From contig NC_133663.1 of NCBI RefSeq assembly GCF_037893015.1, positions 225,839,199 to 225,903,198 on the forward strand: a stretch of 64,000 nucleotides of DNA, in the 5' to 3' direction. The position numbers were made by a program, and so were the translations under genes. Below the pieces are notes generated by a model. That model was given only the letters and a program-made list of their open reading frames with translations. It made no database searches and was not told the origin of the DNA. The DNA comes from Macrotis lagotis (lineage: Eukaryota > Chordata > Mammalia > Peramelemorphia > Peramelidae). Below, one piece after another: positions 32,816-45,404 of the stretch. Numbering within the stretch: position 1 is the first letter of the stretch; each line of letters begins with the position of its first letter.

Positions 32816-33859
32816 AGATTTTTGGAGAATGATACAAAGGGGTGTCATATGTTTGATATTGGAATTATTCTGCTTCTATTTCCTCCTCCCCATAGGATCA
32901 TAACTCTAGAGTTGAAAGAGACCTCACAGACTTTTTAATTCAACTTAATTTTACTAGTGTAAGTGCAAGAGAAACTTCCTCTTTTGCATAAAGCATACAA
33001 ATAAACTATAGATTTAAGTCCCAAGCAGTGATAGAAGACAGTTATAAATATTTTTAATTGAATCCTTTTTTTAATGCTACTGATTTAAACAATAATAACC
33101 ATGGAGTCCCTATCCCTACCTCCTTCATTCCCCAGTCCATTTGAACTTTTTCTTTAAACAAAGAAAATAACTCAGCAAAATCAAATGGTAGGAACAACAT
33201 GTTCATATTTGACAGTTACAGTTGCAATTCATGGGATTCTCTACATCTGTCCCATCCCTAACTCAGCTGGAGGTAGGCATGCTATTTTTTTCTGACTTCA
33301 GGAGCCAAGATAAGGTTCTTGCATTTTATCTTGAGTACAGTTGCCTTTTAGTGGAGTTTTATTTTATTTAGGTTACGATAATCATTGTGAGGATTGTTTA
33401 TGTCCTTGCCACAAGACATCTTTTGCCATCTCTACAATTTGGACCTTGAACAAATCCCAAAAGGATTATGGTTTGACCTACAAGGGGTATGTGCTCAACA
33501 AATCAGAGAGTGGGATTAACCAATCAGTCTTTGAGCCTCCTTTCACTAGCCAGTTGTAGAACTTTTCTCCAACAGTCCCTAAACTTTCATATATTCCTCC
33601 TTCTTCTGGGCAATCCCCAGGCCCCTCAGAGCAATATTATTAACACTTCCTTGGAATTTACTTTTCTCTCAACAAATTCATCCCTTTCTCCCAATCTCAG
33701 GTGGCTGTGCAGGACAGGTATTCCTGGAAGGGAGTTCTGAACTGAGGGCAATGACTGGTGAGTAAGAGTCTTTCAACCCCTTACCCCCACATTCTCTTCC
33801 AACCACCCCTACCTCTACCAAGTCTATTTTGTTCTAGATGGGATAGAGAGAGCTGAAGA
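32816..33859. other. Mostly unassigned
   Basis: A candidate exon-like segment (33701-33757) and an AACCAATCA box near 33518 are the only items of note. Confidence 0.45.
33701..33757 (+). other. Candidate 57-bp exon between good splice signals
   Basis: A pyrimidine-rich acceptor ending CTCCCAATCTCAG precedes 57 bases that end in ACTG/GTGAGT. One of three frames is open across it. No protein similarity was recognised, and a pair of signals this good will occur by chance in 64 kb. Confidence 0.2.
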
Positions 33860-34265
33860 GGATGAAGAGGCATGAGTGGACTGGGACTTTCCCAAATCTC
33901 ATTACATCATTATTTTCTCCAAAACTTCCCTATCACAGTCTAGGAAATTGTTCTTTTCTTACTCATCTGAAGTGTCTTCTTGGACTCATCACTCTTTCAA
34001 AGCCTACTTAATCCAATCAGTTGGAAAATTTGCCAGATCTTACCCTCGTAAGATCTCTAATATCTGGACCCACCCATAGCTACCTCTCTGATTCAATCTT
34101 TCATCAATTCTTGCCTTTCTTTGGTCTTCCCTGCTTCAGTTTTTCCTTCTTTAATCCAATCTCCACATAGTTGTCAAAGTGGGTTCTTAAAGAATAAGCT
34201 TGATCATTTGGCTCTGCTACCCAATAAATTCCAGGGACTCCCTGTTAACTCTAATCTAAAATATG
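33860..34265 (+). repeat. L2-type LINE 3' region
   Basis: Diverged L2: AGATCTCTAATATCTGGACC, GTTGTCAAAGTGGGTTCTTA and TTCCAGGGACTCCCTGTTAA. Confidence 0.6.
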
Positions 34266-35099
34266 TAATTTTTAATTTGATACCTTAAAATTTTAATTAT
34301 TTTGTAATTGTATAAATATTAGTAAAGTAAAATATGAATATAACTTGTAAATATATGCATAATGGGAGCACATGCTTAGAATTTTTAGGCTTATAAAGGC
34401 ACAAAATCAAAAGTTTGGAAATTACTTATTGGAAATCACTAAAGATCAATTATAATCTTTAAAAACCAAGCAGAGAGTAGAACTGGAAGGCTTTTTGCCT
34501 AGATGTCAAGGTCAAGGTGGAGAAAACCCAAACTTAAAAAGGTAGGGATTATTACCTTAAAACAATGGTACAAAAGTATTTAAATGACCCATTATGCTTT
34601 ATATGAACTACTTTATAAAAAATATAAATTTTCCTTCTATAATTAAAACACTTTTACAGTAAAGGCTAGAAATGCATTTGTCAAATAAGAAAGGTTATTA
34701 CTTGTATCCTCCCTCCCTTATTTTCCTATTGCTTTTCTTAAAAATAAATTTTTATTTATATCGTTTGGATTTTTCCCATCATTTCTTTCCCCAAAGAACT
34801 ATCTCATACAACTAGGGATAGAATATATGGGCTATGTAAATGTATCTCATATAAAACATCCAGCATATAAAACTAATATTTTTAACAGAAAAGGTAAAAA
34901 ATCAGCATAATTAATTAATACATCAAAAAGTAAAAATATGAGCAATGTACCAAATCTGTGGACCTCTCACCTCTGCTGAGAGATGAAGGAGGTGGGTATT
35001 GTCTCATATTTATTCTTCGTTTCATGACTTTTGGGGGGGGTTCATGACTTTTAAAAACAATGATGGTTAACAGCTTGACAGTCTAGAAGTGATCCAGTT
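34266..35099. other. No gene or confident repeat
   Basis: Very AT-rich and unassigned. Confidence 0.5.
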
Positions 35100-35114
35100 C
35101 TCATCTAGAGTTCT

Positions 35115-35264
35115 TTTTTTTTTTTTTTGCAAGGCAATGGGGTTAAGCGGCTTGTCCAAGGCCACACAGTTAAGTAATTATTAAGTGTCTGAGACTGGAT
35201 TTGAACTCGGGTACTCCTAGACTCCAAGGCCAGTGCTCTATCCACTGTGCCACCTAGCTGCCCC
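35115..35264 (-). mobile_element. Short tRNA-type marsupial SINE
   Basis: Minus-strand copy with a long T-run (poly-A) and a perfect 15-bp duplication CTCATCTAGAGTTCT at 35100-35114 and 35265-35279. Confidence 0.9.
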
Positions 35265-35439
35265 CTCATCTAGAGTTCTGAGAGTTCCTGATACTATATA
35301 TTCACTCCCTTGAAAAGTAGCCTTTCATTCATTATTCATGCAAGTGTTGAACAAATCCTCCATCCATGAAAATGGTGTCTATTCCAGAGTTCACCAGATC
35401 TGTACTATGACCACAGGATCTAGCTTCACTTAATTTTTT

Positions 35440-35690
35440 TTATTATTTTTTTTGTTTTTTTCCCTTGTTTTCTTTTTTAAAATTAATTTATTTTTTATTC
35501 TTATTTTGTACAAATAATTTTTTATACATTACTAAAATATTCTTGTTTAAGAGTAAACATAATGCCCCCTCCTCCCAAGAAAATATAGACCTGCATAAGC
35601 AATAAAGTAAAGGGGAGAGAAAAAATTAAAATTAAAATAAAAAAAGCAACAGGAAGAAGCTGGGTTGAAGCAGAATATGACTGTGGTCAT
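35440..35690 (-). mobile_element. HAL1 3'-end fragment, copy 3
   Basis: The sequence around TTTTTATACATTACTAAAATA and on to AAAGTAAAGGGGAGAGAAAA matches the 3' ends of the two full-length HAL1 copies. Only the last roughly 200 bp is present, without the SINE module, as expected for a 5'-truncated insertion. T-rich sequence at 35430-35475 is its poly-A tail read in reverse. Confidence 0.7.
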
Positions 35691-35804
35691 TCACTATGAA
35701 TTCTGTTTTAGGAAAATCAGTTTCTGTCTCTGAGGGGACAGTTCTGGGTCCTTCTTAAGATTTCATTTCCACACTACCATCTCTTAGCTGATTTCAAAAG
35801 ATGG

Positions 35805-35960
35805 TTGGAAGAAGAGAATCAGAGAGGTCATATAGTCGAATTTTTCATAGTTAAGGAAACAGAACAGAAGAGGGAAAATGATTTGCCTGAGGTCAAAGAT
35901 ATTAAGTGAAAGAAGTGAGATTCAAACTCATGTCTTCAGACTCTAAATTCAGCCATTTTT
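35805..35960 (-). repeat. MIR-type CORE-SINE remnant
   Basis: Minus-strand copy with GATTTGCCTGAGGTCAAAGA and GAGATTCAAACTCATGTCTT. Confidence 0.6.
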
Positions 35961-36334
35961 CCATTCAAACAAATTGTCCCCCTTCTATTTATGAGAAGGC
36001 ACTGCCTTAGAAGTCTTCCCCTCACTGGAGGACTTACAGTAAAGAGCAAATAAACTCCTGCAAGTAAATTAAAACAGAGATTCTTTACCAGGACAGGATG
36101 ACCTCCAGGGTCCTTCCCAATTCTCAAGGTTCTGTTATTATGAAAATGAAGCCAGGCCTCAGGATGTTCAAAATTAATCATTTTTCATAAACTTTTCATA
36201 GCTTTTCCATAGTATTTTGGGTACATTTAAGTCTTCTTAATCATCTCTAGCCTCAGATCCTTTTTTACTTCAGTGGTACTGCTTTTACCCACATGCATGA
36301 TCCTATCATATATAGGCAGATTCCCACTTTATGA

Positions 36335-36530
36335 AGGAGAATAATAATTCCTAGTATTTCTATATCACTCTGAAGTTTGCTAAGCACTTTTCATATGTTA
36401 TACCCTTATAACAACCCTGGCAAGCAGATTCCATTATTATCCCCATTTTACAGATGAGGAGACAGACATTCTGACCTCACATGACTAGTGTGTGTTTGAG
36501 GTGGTATTTCAACCCAGTTCTCTTAGATTC
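36335..36530 (-). repeat. CORE-SINE remnant
   Basis: Minus-strand copy with TTATCCCCATTTTACAGATG core. Confidence 0.65.
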
Positions 36531-37008
36531 TGAAATCCAACTAGAGAATCAAGATGTTTTATGAATGACTTTTGTTCATTTGAAAATTATTTGGTTTGAA
36601 CTTGGAAAGCATTTTTCCATAAGAGCAATATTTGAAAAAGCTATGTTTAAGTACTAGGCCAGTTACCAAGTACCTATGTGTCTCCAGAATGTACCTGGAG
36701 AGTACCATTTGTGTTATCACCTAGCTTCCTACTACCCTTTGAAAAAGCACAAGTATTTCTTTCCCACTCCAACAGGCACAATTGATTACTCCACCTCCAT
36801 GGCACCTTCAGGTCTGCAGACCCTAACTCTTGAATAACCTATGCTTCCATGCTTTTTGATGTAGTGTATAGCACGGTATGCTTAAGAGAATAGGGAGGGA
36901 CTAGAAGATTTAGTCAAGTATGCAATTGTGTTGATCTTTTGAAACAGAGACATCACTTCCCAACCCCTTAGCATATACTGTTAACTGGACAGAACCATCC
37001 TCTAACTT

Positions 37009-37353
37009 GTGGCTGGAGCCAAACAAAGCACACTTGAGTCAGGAAAGTCAGGAGCCAAACAGAAATTTAATTTCAAAGTGAGGGAAATGACTTGCAAGCA
37101 AGGAAGCAGATTAGATACATGTACTGGGTCCCTGCTTCTAGTGGGCTGTGGGCCCACTTTATTGTGGCCAAATCTCAGTACTTATACCAGTGACTATAAT
37201 CCCAGTGTGGGATTTGTTGTCCCAACAATGAGAGATAGCAAAAATAATGTGAAAAGTTTGATTTATAGCAAGGTTTCAAAACCAGAGTATACATACATCA
37301 GGTACTCACAAGAACCCAGAAAACCCCTTGTGCTGGTAAATGCAATACAATAA
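37009..37353 (+). other. 114-codon open frame, unrecognised; possibly within an LTR-like repeat
   Basis: This is the second longest plus-strand frame of the window (131 codons at 8144-8539 lies in a HAL1 leader). Its product shows no domain, signal peptide or membrane segment that I recognise. The DNA (36990-37450), read on the minus strand, contains AAATTTCTGTTTGGCTCCTG after an A/T-rich stretch, which recalls the R-U5 part of a retroviral LTR. I do not think it is a gene. Confidence 0.25.
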
Positions 37354-37654
37354 TTTTATGATTTTGCTAGTGGGAGAGATCATTCAGAAGTGAGTATAAA
37401 GGATTGTGGTTATGCCAAACTCAGGATAAAACCTGCCTGCTGGGCCTTAGCGCTGATAAACAAAGTGTTTCCTAATAGCTTGATAATACTCTGCTTGAGA
37501 TATATGGGCAACTAAATGGTGAGACTTTCATCAAAGACACACAGAAGAAAGGAAAATAGACACTTAGGGAAGCCAAGTAGCCAAAATCCCTAGTACTAAA
37601 TTGTGCACAAAACAACTGGTTTTCTTACTCCATCTTCTCCATCCTTATCAACAT

Positions 37655-37897
37655 CACTAACATTTCTATAACACCTACTCTACATTAGACACTGTACTAA
37701 GAGCTTGACAGATATGTACAAAAACCCTTAGAGATAGGTGTTATTATCCTCATTTTATGAAGAAACTGAAGTATGTAGAGGTTAAGTAGCTTGCCAAGAG
37801 TCACACAAATAGTGAGTATCTAAGGCCAGATATGAACCACATCTTCCTGACCCTAGCTACACTCAGCATTCTATCTACTAGATGATCTAGCTGCCTC
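37655..37897 (-). repeat. CORE-SINE remnant
   Basis: Minus-strand copy with TTATCCTCATTTTATGAAGA core and CTAGATGATCTAGCTGCC head. Confidence 0.65.
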
Positions 37898-39018
37898 CAA
37901 AATAATCTTCCAAAATGTTTGATAACAGTTACAGAATGATATCCTATCTATCCACAGCCCATTTGGACTATTTCTACTTTTATTATCAGCTCATAGACAG
38001 CCTCCAAGGGGAAGAGAAACTGTGATTCTCATTAGACTCGGCCTTCCTGTTCTACAGAACAATGACCCTTTCTTCCTGATTGTAGTAACCCTCTCACTGA
38101 CCTACACAATAATAGAAATCAATCTGTGGAACGTGTGACTGGGTGACAAGGATTCAGATTGAGTCTATTTTTCTGTTGAGTCTCTGGTATAAACTGATCT
38201 GGAAAATTTCAGCTGAGATTTACTATCAAGTGCAAAAATTAAAAAAAAATAAAAATTTTACTTTATTTTTTTTAATTGACAAGTATTTCTTTTCTTTTTC
38301 TTGTTCTAGGTGTTGAAACTTGGTTATGTACTATGGGTGAAGGCTGAGACTTGATCTGATGCATTGTCACGGTGATCTCTTTTCCATCCTATGTCATATT
38401 TAAGTAATAAAAGTTGTCACTAGCCTTTCCTAGAATACAAGATATAATAAGAGACTGTAAAATATGACAATAAGGGGTTGGTATGAATGCAACATCAATA
38501 CTTCAAGGACAGTCTTCTAGGATAGGTTGTTTGTCGACTATGCAAACTGTTCATTGGAGGCTGGGTTTAGAAAGCTAGCTTGAAGTTTTTATGTCAAGGA
38601 ATCTAGTCCATAGGTGAGGGCTCCCTAGTGTTCAGGGAAGCATCAAGTGGTGGTCTGATGAAGCTGTCAGAGGAAAAGGCTCTGATATTCTAATTAAAGA
38701 ATTAGGATGGAGTTCATTTGAGTGAGAGTTCAGGGTCAGGGATGGCAATGAGATAATCAAGCAAAGGGCATGTAACCTGTGGCCTAAAATCTAAGGTTCT
38801 AGCCTCATATAGTTTGCATTTGGTCTTGAAGGATTCTTAATAATAACTATGTGTTTCTCCTGATTATATCATTTAACTTTTTCCTACCATGTGGGGTCCT
38901 TGTAAACTTTTACAATCATCAATACTTATGTACTTTGGATAGAGCCTCCTTTCTAGGGAAAGGGATTCATGGCCAGTATAAAATGAGGCACAATCCTTGT
39001 CTTTTCAAGTCCTCTGAG
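37898..39018. other. No gene or confident repeat
   Basis: Unassigned. A purine-rich section at 38330-38830 looks like old repeat sequence, but I cannot name it. Confidence 0.45.
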
Positions 39019-39145
39019 TATGTGTGTGTATGTATATATATATATATACATATATATATATGTATATATATACATATATATGTATATACACTCTAAAACA
39101 CATGTATTTATACATATAACACATATACTCGTACATATATATTTA
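39019..39145. repeat. (TA/CATA/TG)n alternating tract
   Basis: A long alternating purine-pyrimidine tract; open frames rich in Ile/Tyr on either strand are products of it. Confidence 0.9.
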
Positions 39146-39329
39146 TATGTATGAGTGTGTGTTTGTTCTGTTATGTATTCTGACTCTTTGTAACTCAATG
39201 GAGAAGGTAGGTAGAGAAGGTAGGTAGACTGTTTTGCCATCAGTCCTCTGAAATCATGGCTGATCATTACATTGCATTGCATTGATTTTACAACATTATT
39301 GTTATTGTATAATTTGAAACCTTCCCTTT

Positions 39330-39482
39330 TTTTTGTCTTTTTTTCCTTGCAAGGCAATGGGGTTAAGTGACTTGCCCAAGGTCACACAGCTAGGTAATTA
39401 TTAAGTGTCTGAGGCTAGATTTGAACTTAGGTCCTCCTGACTCCAGGGTCAGTCCTCTGTCCACGGAGCCACCTAGCTGCCT
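39330..39482 (-). mobile_element. Short tRNA-type marsupial SINE
   Basis: Minus-strand copy (TTGCAAGGCAATGGGGTTAA tail, GCCACCTAGCTGCC head). Confidence 0.85.
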
Positions 39483-39544
39483 CTAACCCTCCTTTCTCGA
39501 TAACTTCTCTTGGGACCTACACAGTCCATACAGCTCAATATGAG

Positions 39545-39955
39545 TAAAAAAAAATAGGTCACTCTTGCTCTTCCACATAGTATTTTCCCATTGAACTGAT
39601 ACGTCTTCCTTTTCCTATCTTTATCTGCACATTTCCATTTGGAGTTATATGGGTCCCTATGTATATTGCTTGAATGAGTTGTTTTCTCCCCAAGTTTCTA
39701 TTTACTTGGTGCCTCTGCATCTGTGGGTTTCTTTTCTCCTTCACAGTCATTTGCTTTAGAAAGACCTTTCTTCACTCTTCTTCTGTGTATCCATCTGGCA
39801 TCAGTACCCTGATACACAAAGTACTTTGTTACCTGGATACACAGGTATCTCTCCAGAGTAATAACTGTTTCCTGAGTTTCACATCTACTCCTAAGAAAAC
39901 TTTGTCCATTCAAACTTCTGTATCTAATCTCTCTTTTAAAGGCCAAGCTTAAGGT
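39545..39955 (-). pseudogene. Possible endogenous retrovirus pol-end relic
   Basis: Two minus-strand frames (39698-39946 and 39559-39750) give basic polypeptides. The segment DARWIHRRRVKKG resembles the WIHxSxVKxA-type motif near the C-terminus of retroviral integrases, followed by a lysine- and acid-rich tail. No LTR, protease or reverse transcriptase was found nearby, and a stop separates the frames. The call rests on one short motif and is weak; it could also be a chance open stretch. Confidence 0.25.
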
Positions 39956-40424
39956 GTAAGTAATATTTATGAAACTTCCATAAACTTAATTCAGTTTCAG
40001 GGGGAAAAATACCCTTTCTCTGGGGCCATGAGGATTCAGGAGAATAAGGAATTTTCCACCTTGTCAATCATAAAAGGTTTGGTTAAAGGAAATGATGTTT
40101 AGTTTAAAGAAGAGGAGATAGGAGACCATGATAACTACCTTTAAGGAGTTACATTATTAGAGAGATTAGACAAATTCTCCTTGAATTCTTTAAGCAAAGA
40201 TACTGGAGGGGTGTGCCATTTCCTTATCTAGTGGACTAAAGCAAACAAGCTAAGTGTATAAGTAATGAGAAGCTTTGAAGAAATATACTTAGTCTTGATG
40301 TCTAAATATTCTTAGAAATAAGTAATCAAAAGTAAAATGAGTTATCTATAGGAAACAATGGGTTTAACAAGACTTAATGATTACTAGTTAAGAGTATGGA
40401 GTAAGACTAGATGATCTAGATCCT

Positions 40425-40617
40425 TGCAATAATAACCCTGTAAAGTAGGGTCTATTTTTATTTCCATTTTACATTGAAGAAACTGAAAGAGACAGAGGTC
40501 AAGGGACTCACACAGAGTCACAGAGCTAATTAAAGTGTCTTAAGTCCAGATTTGACAAAGCTCTTCCTGACTCCAGTTCCAGATTTCTGTCAGTCCACTG
40601 AACAACCAAGGAGCCTC
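40425..40617 (-). repeat. CORE-SINE remnant
   Basis: Minus-strand copy with TTTCCATTTTACATTGAAGA core and CTTCCTGACTCCAGTTCC. Confidence 0.6.
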
Positions 40618-40954
40618 TAAAGGAGAACATATCAGACCCTTTCCAAAGGCCCAAAAATATGGGGCATAGAGAATCATGAATGAGAAACTGTTTGAATTAA
40701 CAGGACAGTGCTTGGGATGTAAAAGGGAATCATTTATTTGCCAAATGTTTGATGCCTAATTCAGAACTGATGGGTTATAAGCTAATTGGTCTACTGTGTT
40801 CTGGTCTTCCAACTGAAGATGGTTAGACAGATGCAGTGCCCAAAGATTAGGTTGCTTCTCTACAATGCTCCTCCATTGCAAATTCCAAAATTGAGAAGGA
40901 AATGTCATTTCATCATCATGGGGTGGGAACAGTAATCTGTGACTTATTAGATTG

Positions 40955-41130
40955 TTGTATTGTTGGGAAAAAAACAGCCTCTGTAATCAGAACTGGGTTC
41001 AAATTCCACCTCTGGAATTTATTACCTGAGTAACTTTGGACAATGCAATCAACTCACCTAGACTCCTAAATTCATTTTCCTTACCGATGAAATAAAGGGA
41101 TTTAACTAGAGTTGGGAATTCTTACCTAGG
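40955..41130 (+). repeat. MIR-type CORE-SINE remnant
   Basis: Contains AACTGGGTTCAAATTCCACC. Confidence 0.6.
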
Positions 41131-41189
41131 GTTTAATGTTCTTTTTTTAAAAAAATTGTAATTTTATTTCAATAAAATAGATTTCCTAT

Positions 41190-41268
41190 GTATGTATCTA
41201 TACATATGCATACACACATACATGTATAAATATATATATATATATATGTATATGTATATGTATAAAAT
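41190..41268. repeat. (TA/TATG)n tract
   Basis: Alternating TA and TATG units. Confidence 0.85.
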
Positions 41269-41394
41269 TATTTATCCAGTTGACAAAAGGGCCTATACAC
41301 CAAAAATGTTAAGAACTCCTGTAGTCCCTGAGGTCTCTCCAGTTCTACATCTCAGATCCTAAATAAGTCCTAGAAAGTCTCCTAAAACACAGAC

Positions 41395-41515
41395 CAGTTA
41401 AGGGATTTGCCCAGAGTTGTGCAACTAATAAATGTCAGAGATGGTATGTGACCTCTGGTCTTCTAACCCCAAGCCTAGCTCTCTAGCCGCTATATTTTGT
41501 GTTCCATATATTACC
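41395..41515 (-). repeat. MIR-type CORE-SINE fragment
   Basis: Short minus-strand fragment with GGGATTTGCCCAGAGTTGTG. Confidence 0.5.
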
Positions 41516-42389
41516 CATCATAAGGATTTAATAAATGTAGCTAGAATTGAATATTCAATCAACCAGTCCATATATTATATCCAAATAATTGATCTGAGAT
41601 TTGTTTTTAGAAATCAAACTGATTGGTTCTCAATTCATTAGTACAAATGAAACTGCTATAAAGGCTCACTAATTATAAGTGTACTTAAAACTTTTGACAC
41701 CGAGAATTAAAGTTAGTTACTCTGGGTCTTGGAGTGAGTCACATATTCTATTTTTTTCATTCCTTTGTAGTTTATTAAAGCAGGGCCTCAAAGGTCTCAG
41801 GGAGTTTCCATTCATTGAGTTAGAATGACCTCTTTTCTGGTAAGTAATGTATAAGGGTAGAGTAAGTTATTACCATGCAAAGTAGACTAGTTTCCTTCCA
41901 GGATACCACCAGGTAGATCCATAGTGGTTAGTGAAAGTCAAAAGAATACAAAAACTGGGGAAGTAAGAAAGATGTAACTCTTCGGTAGTAGCATGTTAAG
42001 AATGCTCCAAGTTCTGACATATCTGTTTCTGATGATTATGGACCCATTTAAATTCTGAAGGATTATTAATTTAAATGTTTAATAACTGTTGTTTACACAT
42101 CATCTGTCAGTCTACAAAAAAAGAATATCAAAGTTCATTTTAGTATTGCCTCAATCGAAGGAAACAAGGAGATTGTTTCCTTCAAGACAATGGCTTAAAA
42201 CAAGCTGAGAGAGCAGATTAAGTAAAATGATACTTTCAAAAATCATACAGAAATCATTTGAGGAGAAAAAGGGTTGGTAGAATTTCTTCTCCTAATATAT
42301 TTGCACGACTAATTGCAATTCTTCCATTTGTTAGAGCACAATTTTTGTTTTAGCTTTGTAACATATATCCGCATGATAATATCCACATT
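41516..42389. other. No gene or confident repeat
   Basis: Unassigned. Confidence 0.5.
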
Positions 42390-42597
42390 TTAAAAGTGTT
42401 TATCAAATGCAAACTGCATTAAGTACTTTAAAATTATTATCTCACTTGGTCCTCTCAACAATTTTGGGAGGTAGTACTCTTATTATCCTCATTTTACAGA
42501 TGAGGAAATTGAGACAAATAAAGGTTAGCACAGTTAGTATCTGAGGTCTCACATCTTCCTAACTCCATTAGATCTGAAATTCTATCTATTGTGCCCC
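42390..42597 (-). repeat. CORE-SINE remnant
   Basis: Minus-strand copy with TTATCCTCATTTTACAGATG core. Confidence 0.65.
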
Positions 42598-43184
42598 CAT
42601 ATGTGTGTGTTGCCTATACAACTCACATACATATACATGTGTATACATGTATGTAGATATAAACACATAGCTATAGGCATAGTCATACATCATATATTCA
42701 CATATGTGTATATGTGTTTATATAAAATATTCACAGAGTCTTTGAATTTTGTCATTTCTCTTGGCTTATAACCCTCATATAGGAATCCTGGGAAACTCTC
42801 TGCATTATATCTTTGCAAGATAATTGAGATATGTGCTCTGTCTGCAAGTACAAGGTTAATAGTCTTATTATAAAGAGAACAAAACAGAAACATTGAATCA
42901 ATGACCATTAATTCCATTAATCTGAGAATTCACCTTCCCAGAGTCATTAATAACCCTAGATATGAGTGATCTTCTAGATCGACCTACGAGTTCTGTTTTT
43001 GCTCTCTGCTGGTTGCAAAGGGATAGTATGTTCTTTTTTTAGCATTAGCATCTTAACCTGTTCATTGCTATTGTTCTCCCCGGAGAGTGGAAGTGGATAG
43101 CTATCTAAATTGTTGGAGAGAAAGTCTATACTAATGGAAGAATAAATTCTGGAAGGAAATATATATTGTATAGAGACAAATATA

Positions 43185-43312
43185 TTACAATCATTAGATT
43201 GTAAGCTCCTTGAGGGAAGGATCTGTCTTTTCCAACTCTTTTCTTATCTCCAGGGCTTAGCAAAGTGCCTGACACATTTTAGGCACTTATTATATGGTTA
43301 TTGGATTGAAAT
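43185..43312 (+). repeat. L2-type terminal 3' end
   Basis: TTGTAAGCTCCTTGAGGGAA and CAAAGTGCCTGACACATTTT are the L2 end signature. Confidence 0.65.
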
Positions 43313-43921
43313 GAATTGATTGTGTAGATGTAGGATCCTGAAGTCAGCTTGGAGTCAAGTAATCTGTTTAACAAGAACAAATATATATGAATGAATGAGT
43401 AAATGTGTATGTATATATTTTACCCTGATGGGCCGACCTCCCTTGGACCACAGCCTTTAAGTATAATCTCTATATATCTTTTAATCTACACCTATATTTT
43501 AAGTGAAATCTATATTTAATTAAGTGAAATCTATATTTTAATCTATATTTAAAGTTAAATTCCCCCCAAATATATCCTTTCTGGCTTCCTTTTTTGACTA
43601 AAAACTAAAGGTTTTAAGACCATTGGAGAATAATTTCATTCTTTCATTTATAGAACAGTGTTTTTTATTTGATAAAGGTATTATTCTTTTTTCCAAGGCA
43701 TTTTTAGGTTTATTAATATCATTTGACTCATAATTATAGAAACTCCATGAAGTAGAGAAAGCAGGAATTAAGGTTCTCAGCTTATAGATGAAAGATGTGA
43801 AACTTATTAGGAAAGTCTACCTCAGCAACCTATTCCTAGTTTACAACCCAGAATTTTGAGAAACTCATCAATAATTACAGGATTATCAAAAATCTAAGTT
43901 ACTTATGCTTAAAAAATGTCC

Positions 43922-44153
43922 TAATAGTTGCTAGGTGGCGCAACAGATAGAGCACTAGACCTGGAGTCAGGAAGACATGAGTTCAAATCTACTCTTAGAC
44001 ACTTACTAATTATATGACTTTGGACAAGTCACTTCACCCTTATTTTTCTCATCTGAAGAAGGACAAATTAAACAATTCTAGTCTCTTTGCCAAGAAAAGC
44101 CCAAATGAGATCACAAAGAGCCAGATACTAAGAAAACAAGTGACCAACAACAA
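43922..44153 (+). mobile_element. RTE-tailed SINE
   Basis: Head TTGCTAGGTGGCGCAACAG, tail GCCAAGAAAAGCCCAAATGA and CACAAAGAGCCAGATAC, ending in AC-rich CAACAACAAG. Confidence 0.8.
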
Positions 44154-44289
44154 GTCTTAGATACTAATACTTTGGGGATACTCTGAATAGTAATAAACCC
44201 CAACCTTCAGTTTAAACCCAATTCCTCTGATTTAGAGATGGAGAATATTTGGACATCAGCTTATGGATCCATATCTCAATGTTTCTCTG

Positions 44290-44450
44290 AAAGAGGTAGT
44301 ATATCATAATGGATAAGAGCTTTCTGGAGTCAGAAAAACCTGACTTCAACTCCCTTCTGTGATGCATGCTGGCTGTGTGACCTTGGACAAGTCCCTTAAC
44401 ATCGTAGAACTCCAGGCAGCTCTTCAATATTATAAATTGTTCAGTTTATC
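44290..44450 (+). repeat. MIR-type CORE-SINE remnant
   Basis: Contains GGCTGTGTGACCTTGGACAA. Confidence 0.55.
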
Positions 44451-44929
44451 TTGACCTACATTGGCAGAGGAATTTTCTTACTGGGGGCTCCCTGTGTGGA
44501 TAGAATCAGAGGTCTGGTTTTAAAAACATGTTTCTAGGTTAAATAAACTTGTCTCTTTTTATTTTTTTTAAAGGTTTTAGTCTTAAGTCATTCTTTGATT
44601 TTGTTTTTGTTTTACCCTGAACTCTTGAAATTCTTCTAACATCATGGGGCCCAGGAATTACATGATGTTCTTTTAAGGGATTGTACTCATCTAGCATTTT
44701 GTACTTGTGCTTTTATTTTTCTAGACAATTGTTTAATATATTTAATCAACACTTTATTCTTCAGAACTTGGAAACTTCAGTAGGTCAAAGATTTTACCAT
44801 TCCATTTGCAACTAACTAAATTTTTGAGGGAGTTTATTATATTTGCATGTTGGCTCAGGTTATAGATTTTATTATAATAAAACCCATTCCTTTCTATTCT
44901 ATTTCACAAATATTTATTCAGTATTTTAG

Positions 44930-45137
44930 AGGCTCTGTGGCTAGAACACTGGGCCTGAAGTCAGGAAGACCTGAGTTCAAATGTGGCCTCAGACACTTAT
45001 TAACTGTTTAACTCTGAGCAAGTCATTTAACCTGTTTGCCTTAGTCCAATGGATAAGGAAATATTCTGGTATCCCTGACAAGAAAACCCCATGGACTGTA
45101 TGGTCCACAAAAAGTCAGACACAACTAAACAACCTAC
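44930..45137 (+). mobile_element. RTE-tailed SINE
   Basis: Contains GTCAGGAAGACCTGAGTTCA, then a tail GACAAGAAAACCCCATGGAC and AAAAGTCAGACACAACTAAA. Confidence 0.8.
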
Positions 45138-45404
45138 AGTTAAAAAAACAACTGAAATATGAAATGTCCATTGTCAGGTAACTGAAGGGAGTGTTTGGCT
45201 ACAGTGATAGACCAGACAATATAATTTCAATGATGGTTCCTGCCCCTCTAAGAGCTTGAAGTCTTCCTGGAAATAAGGCATATATGGAAATGATGGTGGC
45301 ATACATGCTAAGTTCAAACAAAACACCATGACAGAAGAAGGAAAAGTAACTTCCAGTTGAGATGCCATTTGAATAGTAAGATGTCATGCCTAGAAAAGGA
45401 TAAA

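Noticed and set aside
35936..36181. 81-codon minus-strand frame
   Set aside because: It overlaps a MIR-type remnant and has no recognisable domain.
38851..39357. Open frames on both strands with Tyr-Ile-His repeats
   Set aside because: They are created by the alternating TA/CATA/TG tract.
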